Shown: one piece after another, positions 7,806-18,700 of the stretch
How the letters are laid out: every line of letters begins with the position of its first letter
How positions within the stretch are numbered: the first letter of the stretch is position 1
From: JAWXUU01 sp044426045
Lineage (GTDB): Bacteria; Bacillota; Clostridia; Christensenellales; CAMQZB01
Assembly: GCA_044426045.1 (NCBI GenBank)
Contig: JAWXUX010000010.1
Span: 1-64,000 of the forward strand
Length of the DNA stretch: 64,000 bases
Direction of reading: 5' to 3'
Position numbers and translations under genes: made by a program
Notes under the pieces: model-generated
The model's database searches: none
What the model saw: only the letters and a program-made list of their open reading frames with translations
Told to the model about the DNA's origin: nothing

Positions 7806-8423
7806 CTATTTGTCTTTCGACATTACTTTTTCACAATATTCTTTTGTATCACAATGAGGGTATTTGAGTTTTATTGTTGATAGTTTATGAACACTGAAAA
7901 TATATTCCTTCATAGTTGGTACAAATAACTTATTACAAGTTGTACATTTGTAATATCCAATAGTTCTTTCATTCTGCATAGTGGAATAAGAACCTACTAT
8001 TAATATGCCTATAGCAATCACCATAATAATCAATTTAGCAAATAAAGAAATTGTATCTGCATATAATGCTACTATTGTAGTAAGTGTTAAAAAAGAAATG
8101 ATAGAAATTGCACCAGTTACAATCATTGATTTCCACTTTTTTTGATTTTCTTCTTTTTCTTTAATTAAACTCATAATGTTTTCCTCAGCTTTCTGTTTGT
8201 AACTATCATCCGATAATCTCTTTGCCGATAAAAGCTCATTTACAGTAATATCTAATTCATTGCATAATGGAAGTAGAAGTGATACTTCTGGAAATCCTTT
8301 TCCACACTCCCATTTAGACACTGTTTTGTCGCTAATAGTAAGTATTTCTGATAATTGTTTTTGTGTGTATTTTTTTGTTTTTCGTTCTTTGGCAATAAAC
8401 TTGCCGATTTCAACTTGGTTCAT
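7806..8423 (-). CDS. Xre-family regulator with membrane anchor and zinc-ribbon-like tail
   Basis: The protein has 205 residues. An HTH_3 domain at residues 6-62 (YTQKQLSEILTISDKTVSKWE) is followed by a charged linker, two membrane segments (about 98-118 and 124-143) and a C-terminal CTTCNKLFVPT ... YPHCDTKEYC segment that resembles a zinc ribbon with one Cys replaced by Tyr. Similar membrane-bound Xre proteins are widespread in Clostridia and usually control a neighbouring gene, but no partner is evident here. AGGAGG precedes the ATG. Confidence 0.8.
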   Translation of the reverse strand: MNQVEIGKFIAKERKTKKYTQKQLSEILTISDKTVSKWECGKGFPEVSLLLPLCNELDITVNELLSAKRLSDDSYKQKAEENIMSLIKEKEENQKKWKSMIVTGAISIISFLTLTTIVALYADTISLFAKLIIMVIAIGILIVGSYSTMQNERTIGYYKCTTCNKLFVPTMKEYIFSVHKLSTIKLKYPHCDTKEYCEKVMSKDK

Positions 8424-8640
8424 ATTTTTCCTCCTTACACACTTATCATACTGCGTTTACCAAAAGAATAACACCCATGCTCCGTAGAATAACTACAAAA
8501 ACAACTCTATGGAACGTAGAGTGTGCAATTTATTATATCAATAATCTATACTTTATGTGTAGTCACCGATAGTTTATCATTTTAGCGTTTTAAAATCAAG
8601 AAATATTTTACTGTTTCCCAGTTGCTAGTTTATACTTTCC

Positions 8641-8814
8641 TCACAAAATCAATATCCCACGATTATTATATACGCTATCTGTGTTTCTATTTCGCAAGGC
8701 TCTATCAAGTGCCATGATTGTTGCTACTGCTCCGTGGGTAAGTTCGGTGGGTTTTTCTTTGTCTGCTTTTATGTTTCCAACTGGGTCTGTTCGCACGAAG
8801 ATGACATGGCACTC
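8641..8814 (-). pseudogene. phage terminase large subunit, C-terminal remnant
   Basis: One open frame of 57 codons ends at TGA 8641-8643. It reads FVRTDPVGNIKADKEKPTE, then GAVATIMALDRALRN and SVYNNRGILIL, which matches the well-known C-terminal end of tailed-phage terminase large subunits (RTDPxGNxKADKEK ... MALDRAIR ... SVYDERGxL). A TAA stands in frame directly upstream, and the rest of the roughly 550-residue protein is missing. This is the fossil of a lost prophage. Confidence 0.75.
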
Positions 8815-9625
8815 TTATTAACTTCTTAGGAGAAACACAAAAATACACAGATTAACCAGAGTTTCTATATGCCTAAAACAATTAAAATATCACAATATAA
8901 ATCACTGAAAATAACGTGGATAAAATAGCAAAAAATGAGTTAAAAAGCAACCACGAATAACGAAAAATTTTGAAAAACGTATCAAAAATGTATCACGGAG
9001 CAAAAAACAAACCCCGCAAAGCTCATTTTATAAGGCTTTCGGGGGTTTTTTACTTTATTCCCATTCTTCACGGAAAGTTTAATTCGTGGTTGTACTATGC
9101 GTAAAATGTGCATATATTTTATTCGTTTTTCCACTTTTGGATATATTGTTTCTCGCAACACTTGCTATTCGCGTCATAGTCGCGTCATAGCAAATTTTAC
9201 GTTTCTACAAGCTGTGTTAGAAATACTTTAATTATAGCTTCTATTTTCAAATTGCTTTTGAACGGCCTGCACGCTATCGATGAAATACTCACACATATTA
9301 TTTCAACAATAAATCTTTGGTATTTACATCACAATGAGTTTGCTAAGCAAAATTCAGTTCATTGCTAAGCCTTTTGAAATCCACACTAATAATTATTTAC
9401 TAAATCAATAGCATTTTGAGGAATTCTTACAGCTTAAAGAACCGCAAATATAATCTTTGCAAACAATTATACGGAATAGTTTATTCTACTGAAAATGATT
9501 TCTACACATGTGAGCCAAGCATATACAGAATTATAAAGTATTACACAATATGATTTTAGATTGCGATATTGATTATGCAACTTACTGACAAACTACCTTT
9601 TTAAAATCACCAAAAATGAAAATGC
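8815..9625. other. intergenic region with prophage-scar features
   Basis: No gene is recognised. A strong hairpin with a T-run (about 9011-9049, CCCCGCAAAG ... CTTTCGGGGG) would terminate plus-strand transcription. It is followed by the 15-mer ACTTTATTCCCATTC at 9052-9066, which recurs at 26115-26129. A short tandem repeat CGCGTCATAG lies around 9170-9190. The remainder is AT-rich. Confidence 0.4.
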
Positions 9626-9662
9626 AAAAAAGCTAGAGCATTAATACGCACTAGCTTTTTGT
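9626..9662 (-). terminator. terminator of the giant lipoprotein gene
   Basis: The perfect stem AAAAAGCTAG/CTAGCTTTTT (9626-9635 with 9651-9660) with a T-run on the minus strand lies 68 bases past the stop codon. Confidence 0.75.
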
Positions 9663-9729
9663 CATTTATTTATCGAAATAAAAATTTCATTCCGATTCCT
9701 ATGATTATTTTAAATTACCTGTTTCATTA

Positions 9730-12700
9730 TTAAGAAATAGGAATTGGAGTTATACCATCAGTGTCATATGTCCATTCCCCAGAATAATATACTGTATAAT
9801 ATTCACCAAATTCCATATCTTGATTCCATGATGATTCGTAATTTTCATTTGCATACTCTTCCATAATATCCGCAAATATCTCAACATTACCACAATTACC
9901 AAAAGCATAGCTTCCTACATAAGTCACACTGTCTGGAATTACCACACTCACTAAACTTACACAATCACTAAACGCCTGATTAGCAATACTTGTTACGCTT
10001 ATTGGAATTATAATACTTGTAAATCCACACCTACAGAATGCAAGTGTATCGATATTTTTGACATTTCCCGACATTACTACACTCTCTAAACTTACACATC
10101 CCCCAAATGCTTCTACTGGTATACTTTCTACGCCTTCTGGTATTATTATATTTTTTAAACTTGTGCAACCACAAAAGGCAAAACTATCCAAACTTGTAAC
10201 CCCCGCAGGTATCACGATACTTTCTAGACTTTCACAACCTTGGAATGCTTGACCTATACTTGTAACGCTATCAGGTATACTCACGCTTTTTAAGCTAGTG
10301 CAATTACAAAACGTACCCTCCAGACTTTCTACGCCTTCTGGAATCTCGATTGTCTCCAAGCTCGTACAATAAGCAAATGCCGAATTGCCTATGCTTGTTA
10401 CCCCCTCAGGTATTACTATACTGTCTATGCTTGTACAACCATAGAACGCGCCTCCATCTATACTTGTAACCTCTTCAGGTATCACTATATTCTCAAGGCT
10501 TGTGCAATTATAGAATGTATCTGCTTCTATAATCTTAGTACTTTCTGGCAACACTACAGTCTTTAAACTTGTACATTCACCAAATACCCAAGTTCCCATG
10601 CTTTCTAGACCTGCGGGAATATTTATGGATTCTAAATTTATACAATTATTGAATGCACTATTTTCTATATTTTTTATGCTTTCTGAGACCTGAACACTCT
10701 TTAAATTTACACTATTAGAAAATGCACTATAACCTATTGTTTCTACATTATCATTGATAATAAATTCATCATCTATTTTTCCTACGGGATAACACAGCAA
10801 TGAAGTACCCTCTTTACTATAAAGCACACCATCAATGCTTTGATAATAAGGATTATTTTCATCTACTTCAATAAACTGTAAATTAGTGCAATTACTTAAT
10901 CCCGATACATAATTGACAGTCTCTGGTATAAAAATATAATCCAATGGTGAATATGAATGAAAAGATATGCCAGTCACTGTATATCCATTATATTCCGATG
11001 GAATAATTAATGTAGTTTGAAGTCCGTCATAACCAACAACATAGCACTCATTAGATGACATTTCCTCATAGATTAAATAATCCGATGCTGGATTATCAAT
11101 GCTAAATCCCCAGAAAATAGTTGAATTTGATTGCCAATTACTTACCCAATTACACTCAGACTCTTCAATCTCAACATATAAAGTAGCACGCGTGAATGCA
11201 ACATCATTTATTTCTTCAACCTCTTTTGGAATAACTGCTGCTAGCTCATAGCAATCATAGAAAGATTGCGCCCCAATAAATGTAACAGATTTAGGAATTG
11301 TAACCCATGTTAGATTACTACAGTCACAAAATGTAAAAGCACTTATCACTGTGACCCCATACGGAATATCTACAGTGGTTAAACTTGTGCAACCAGAGAA
11401 TGCCGAATCACCTATGCTTGTTACCCCCTCAGGTATTACTATATTTTCCAAGTTTATACAATAACTAAATGCAGATGAGCCTATACTCGTAACACCTTCT
11501 GGTATTGTTATATTTTCCAAACTTTTGCAACCATAAAAGGTATAATTTTCTATACTTGAAAAACCTGCTGGTATTATTATATTTTGCATACTTATGCAAC
11601 CATAGAATGCATATTCCCCTATGCTCGTAGCATCGTCTGAAATTGTTATACTTGACAAACTTACGCAACCATAGAATGCATATTCCCCTATGCTTGTAGC
11701 ACCTTCTGAAATTGTTATGCTTGACAAACTTGTACAATCATAAAATGCACTCGCTCCTATACTAGTGACACCTTTAAGTATTGTTACCTCTTCTAAGCTA
11801 CTACAACCATAAAATGCACCCTCTGCTATACTTGTAATACTTTCAGGTATTGTTATGCTTTTTAAACTCGCATATTGGAATGCCGCTGATCCTATACTTG
11901 TAAGGTTTTCAGATAGTACTATACTTTCTAAACTAGTACAATTAGAGAATGCTGCTAACCCAATGCTTTTTACACCGCTAAATCCAGTTACATTTGTTAA
12001 ATACTTACATCCATAAAATGAATAATTCCCAATCTCTAGTACTGATGTTGGAATTTCTAATTCAGTAATTGAGCAACCAGAAAATGCATAGTTACCTATG
12101 CTTTTAATAGTTTCCGGCATTTCTACTGTTTTAACAAAGCTTGATGCGCTGAATGCATTTGCACCAATTGAATACACTGTCTTTCCATTGTAAGTTTCAG
12201 GTATAACAACATCTATTGCATCTCCAGTATACCCAATGACTTCATACCCATATCCATTTAAATAATCACCGAATACCAATCCATCCGTTACACCTTCTGT
12301 TCCAACATACGGATTACCGGCTGTATCATAGTACCACTGATCACCCCAATAAATTGTATGACTATTTCCACCATCAATTCTAATTTCAGACCAATTTAAA
12401 CTCCATTCAGAAGGTATTTCATCAGCTTCACAATATATTGTTATATAATTTACTACTCCAATATAAAAAATTTTGAATGCCTCATTACCAATATAAGTTA
12501 CACTATCAGGAATAATAATATAATCAAAATCATAAGCCAACGAACTGAATGCTGAACTACCTATGCTTTCAACTGTATTTGATAATACAACAGATGATAG
12601 CCCACATCCACTAAACGCGGAATCTCCAATTATAGTTACTCCATATGGAATTTCAACTTCACTCAATTTAGAACAACTTGAGAATGCAGAATTACCAATA

Positions 12701-15700
12701 ATCGTCAAACTATTTGGCAAATCCAAGGTTTCTATAATACAAAATTTAAATGCCCCTGTTCCTATTACATCTAATCCTTCAGCAAATGAAATCGCACTTA
12801 ATTTAGTACAACCTGAGAATGCATAATCACCAATTGTCTCAATACTTCCTATCAAATCAACACTTTGAAGGCTTGTACAATCACTAAACATATAGTCTCC
12901 AATTAAACTAAATCCTTCAGTAAATAAAATCGCACTTAATTTAGTACAACCTGAGAATGTATAATCACCAATAAAACAAACACTACTAGGAAGGTTAATC
13001 GATGTTATGGCAGTTCTTTCATAGAATGCTTTATCTGATATACCGATTGTACCATCTTCAATAACTATGTCTCCTATCACCGTATTAATGAATGTACCGA
13101 CTATCCAACCGTCAAAATAATACACTCCATTTATTTCTTCAATCAATTGATCACACACCATAAATGCCCAATATCCCATATCTGTTAGGTTATTTGGCAA
13201 CTCAAGTTCAGAGAGATTTGAGCAATAATAAAATGCATAATCTCCAATAGTAGTTAATGATTCACTTAATTCAATAACTGTTAAATCTTGACATTTATAA
13301 AATGCGCTATTGCCAATATACGCAACATTTATAGCACCAATTACCTCTTGCAACGAACTCTCCTTAAATGCTTCATCGCCAATATAAGTTACTGTTGGTG
13401 GAATTTCTATCTTCTCTAAGAACGATGCTGATTCAAAAGCACTATCCCCAATCGCCGTAACTGGAAGTTCCATGTACGTCATAGGAATTGCATATTCATC
13501 ATCCCACGTATTACTACCAGAGCTTATAACTGTGTAGCTTTCACCATCGTCATTCAATTCAAATACCAACCCTGTCGCAACAGTTAATGTTGGTTCATAT
13601 GGATTTCCATCTGAATCTGGATACCATTCGCCGTACCAATATACGATGCCATCCATATTACTTGCCCAATCTTCACTCCAACCAACTGGCAATTCACTTT
13701 CATAAACATAAATTTCAAGAGATTCATTTGAGCTTGCAAAAGCATATTCCCCAATTGTAGTTACCGTATTTGGAATAACTACCCTAGTGAGACTATCACA
13801 ACCGCTGAATGCATAAGAACCAATACTTTCTAAGTCGCTTGGCAAACTAATACTTGTTATTGAGCTATTAGCAAACGCCGAATCACCGATACTTGTGACA
13901 GATTTTTGACCATATTCTCCAACATATGTTGTTGGAATAACAACAGCAGTTTCACTGCCTTCGTATCCAGTTACTTGATATCCATCTTCTGATTCGATAT
14001 ATGTAAATTCTAGGCCAACTGTGTATTCACTTATTGCGAAGTCAATTTCACCGCTTACATCATTGTGGTTATCTGCACTGATTGTGTAGTTGACAGTATA
14101 CTCTCCAATTTCTGTGAACTGGTAATCTCCTGTGTATGATACAGAATATTCACATCCATCTACAGTTGTTGCTGAAATAGTTGGAGATAGAGCTGCACCA
14201 GTATAAGAAGCCATTTGCGTTGTTGCAGTGCTGTCAATGATATCTGCTTCTTTAACACTGAAAGTAATTTCTTTCGTTGCAGTGTTATAGTTTGTTGATG
14301 TTGATGTTGCAACAACATAGTATGCTCCGGCAGCAAGCTCATTCAAGTTGTCAGCATCGATTTCGTCCTCACTGCCACTTTGCTCGTAATATACGTATGT
14401 GATCTCGCCTGAGTATGTGTTAGTTGCTTGAGGTGCATTCGCTTCCGCATCGTATGCATAATATTTCCAATCTTCAATTTCAATATCCGTTATTGCATTA
14501 TCAGTCGCACTATTGATTGTGAAATTCAACGTGATTTGACCTTGATGGTTAAGCTTTCCTTTAATTGTAACAGTTGCCGTGCCTGCGTCCACGTTATTTG
14601 AATACTCAATATCAAAATCATCACTAGTTAGCAAAGTTTCAGTTGATACTATTGCGATACCTGGCTCAATTTCTTGACCTGTATATGTTTGTGCAGATAT
14701 AGCTCTGAACATATCAGATGTCAATGCTCTAGCCTCAACTGTTACACTAATAGGGAATGATATTGTACCGTAATTTGTGTCAATTGCTGTGAATATAATG
14801 TTATATTCACCACTTTCTGCCACTGTTGGAACAGCATCAAGAGTTTCCCATGCCCATGTTCCCTCAAGTGTAGTTTCGCTTTCGCCAATTGTGATTTCAC
14901 CTGCAGTGAATACGATACTATCAATAGTGTCACCATAAGTGATTGTTGCATTATCAACTTCTGGTGCTGTTGAATTCAAATCAGCAATAACTACTTTTAC
15001 GTTGATATTAATAGTTGCGTTGTTATAATTTTCATTCGGATCTACATATGTTGCACTGTATGAAACATAATCTTGAGTTACAGAAAGTGCCGTGTCACCG
15101 CTTACCCATGAATAATCATCATCTAAACCTACATCAGAAAGAGTCATTTCTGGAATGTAATCAACGGTGATATCATCATGTGCTGGCATATTAGCTGCTG
15201 TGTAATCAGCCTTATTGATTGTTCCTGTAGTAGATACATTTGATACGTAGTAGTTATCTTTTGCATCTCCTGAAAGGATATATTCAATAGTCACAGACTT
15301 ACCACTTTCAGCATTCTCACTTTCAAATGTTGCTGTTGCAGATTCAATAGCAACACCTGTCGTGTCATCACTTAAAATACCAGTAAGTGTTCCCCACTCG
15401 CTAGATGTCAATGCGTATTCAGTTTTATTGTCATATGCTACGTCTACAGTATATCCACTCACACTCAATTCCAAAGTAGAAATTGAAGCAGTCAATGTTT
15501 CGCTTACTGGTGCAATGTAGTTTGTATCTGTAACTGAATATACTACTTCAACATCTTTATTTTCACCAACATTTTTATCTTCGAAAGTAGCTGTTGCACT
15601 TACTGTCACAGTTGCATCTGAAGGTGTTCCGACAGTTACTACAGCGGAATCTGTTCCGTCGTATGTTTTGCTAGAAACTTCTGTTCCAGTTATAGTGAGT

Positions 15701-18700
15701 TGTTGCTTAGCTATAGCTGTTGTTGTATAGCTTTGTTCTGCTGTTTCTGTTGCAAGAGCATAGTTTTGAGCATCATCACCTTGCAATTCATACGAAACAG
15801 TCATGTCTGCTTCGCCTGCGTTTGCTGAAACATATGTTGCCGATATAATTGAAGCATAGACGTTATCTGTGCCAATGACAGTAGATACTTCACCTGCTGT
15901 TACATCAGTTGTTGCATCAGTTGTGCCATCGTATGTTTTTGCAACAATTGTTGGCTCAGCGATTGTAAGGTAAACTGGATTAATTTGACCAGTTGTTGTG
16001 ACGTCTGACACTATATAGTTGTTATTATTAAGAACATAAACAATTGCTACTTCTTGAGCACTTACTGCATCGTTATCTATCAATACATCTTCACTTGCAA
16101 ATTTTGCTGTTGCTGATGTGATCTCAACGCTATCGTTTGTCAAAATATCTGATGAATTTAATGTGCCCCATTGAGTGCTTTCAAGGTCGAATGTATCGCT
16201 GCCTGAATATGTCACTGAAACATTTGTGTTAGAAATTGAAATTGCTTTAGGCACTACAGTGACTTCTACAGCAAATGTGAAATTTGTATATGCCGTGTCT
16301 GTAGGCATGAATATGATGTTATATTCTCCACTTTCAGCTACTGTTGGAACAGCATTTGTAGTTTCCCATGCCCATGTTCCGTCAATAGCATTTTCACCAA
16401 TTGACAATGAACCCTCTGTGAATTTAATTGATCCAATAGTAGTTCCATATGTTATTGTTGCGTTTTCAGATGAAACTGTTGGTGCTGTTTGAATCAAATC
16501 AGCTATTGTCACATCAATTGAAATTGTTACATCTGTTGTTTCGTAGTTGCCATTTGGATTTGTATATGTTGCGTCATATGAATTTGTACCAACTGTTAAT
16601 TTTGTAGTATTGACTGTCCATTCATATCCAATTAATAGTTTTTCTTCTACATCTGCAAGTGTGATACCAGTGTAGTATTCAACTTCTATCAACGTATGCG
16701 TTGGCGCATTTTCTGACGTGTAAACAGCTTTTTCTATTACAAATTGTGCAGATGATTCCGCAGATTTATAGTTATCTGTTTCCGCAATCGTTGCTTTTAC
16801 GTAATACGTTCCTGCATTTGTTGGAATGATTGTTGTGTAGTTCACACCATCAGCAGAATATGAATATTGTGCTGTATTTACGCCATAAGTAGCTGATATT
16901 TCAGAAACCACATCTGAAGATACACCGTATGTTAGATTATTAACATTCAATACAGTGATTTCATTTTCAGCTTGAGCAACAGTGATAGTTACTGCTTTAT
17001 TCACTGCTTCATAGTTTGTTGTTGCTTCTGCAGTGATTGCAACATCATAAGTTCCTACATTTGTGAATGTGTTATCTGAATATACAAGTGTTTGCTCGTT
17101 ATTTGGTATTGTTGCACCAGAAGTTACACTTTGTTCTTTACCTGTATACGTATATGAAGTATTAACATCAGAAACATTGATAATTGATGTCGCTTTGGCT
17201 ATTTGCCACGCCAAATCACTAACACTTACAGTATTATAGTTTTCTGAATCATATACCAACTCTGCACTTGCTGTGTAGTAACCAGCATTAGTCATTTTGT
17301 TATTCTCATATGATGAAGCAGTTACACCATTTGGAAGTCCTTGAACATACACTTCTTTTTCACTGCCATCGTACACGAAATCGCCTATATAGTACCAACC
17401 AGCATTTGTCATGTCATATGTTGCTTTATTGATAATAAATGTTGCAGTTTTATCTACTATTTCTTCATAGTTATCACTGTCACCAGTGAATGATGCTGTC
17501 ACAGTATACCCTGTTTCATTTGCTTGTGTTTGTACATTTTCATCATACGTTGCAATCACACCTGTTGGCAAACCAGTAGCTGTTATGCTGTGAGCCTCAC
17601 CATCATACGTGACTGTACTATCTTCGAATACAACACTAGACATATCGTATGTTGCTTTTACAACTGTGATTGTAGCTTGAATATTTGTTAATGTTTCATA
17701 ATTTTCTGCATCTATTGGAGTGAATGTCATTGTGAAGCTATTGCTTCCAGCATTTCCAACTGTTGTTTCATTCGAACTATTGAATGTGAACACACCATCA
17801 ACACTACTAGTCATTGCCGAAATATCAACATCCGCAAGCGTTTCATTATATGTTGCACCCAATAAGTTTTCGCCTGAATATGTTGGCGTTGCTTGAACAA
17901 CAGACAAAGTCACTGTTTGTTCCACGGTGTTAAAGTTTGCACTTGATGGCATGAAAATAACAGTATATGTTGTTATATCGCTATTTGATACTGTTGGTGC
18001 GATTGTTGAATCTTCCCAAATAAATGTTCCATCTACATTTCCTGTACCAAATGTTGCTGTTGCACCGCTCAATTTTGAATCGTTCAATGTTTGACCGTAT
18101 GTTATTTCGCTTGCTGCCAATGTGCCACTTATTGTTGGTGTTGCTTGTTCAACGGTTATATAAACATTATTAAAAGTCATAATAACTTCATCATTAGTTG
18201 ATGTTTGCGTGAAAATGACCCCTTTGTTTGTGCCTACGTTTACATCTGCCAATACTGCCGTGAATGTGATCGTTTTTTCTGTTTCATATGTATATGTGTA
18301 TGAATCACTTCCATTATCAACTAGACCTTCAGCTGTTAGTTTAACTGAAGTTAAACCGTCATATGTTTTGTCAGTGCTTGTCACGGTGATTATTACAACC
18401 TCAACAACAGCAGCACCTTCACTTGTAATATCCGCACCACTCGCACTTTCAACTGTTGTGCCTTCAGTTTCATCATCGGCTGTTTTTACAGTGAGTGCTG
18501 AAGATGTGTTATTGATTATCTTTACGCTTGAAGTTTCGTCATAAATAATAGTTGGCGTTGTGTCACCTGAAATTTTCAATACTGCATTAGAAGTAACATT
18601 TGAAAGGTCTAGATCTTCTTCAGTTGTTTGCAATTCGATTTCTGTTATTTTAGTTGCATCACTGATATCGAAATCTGAAGCACTTGCAATTATCAATGTT

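Noticed and set aside
9900..13950. Regular DNA repeats that could suggest a CRISPR array
   Set aside because: Period is about 69 bases in frame, encoding 23-residue leucine-rich repeats; units vary and there are no constant repeats with unique spacers.
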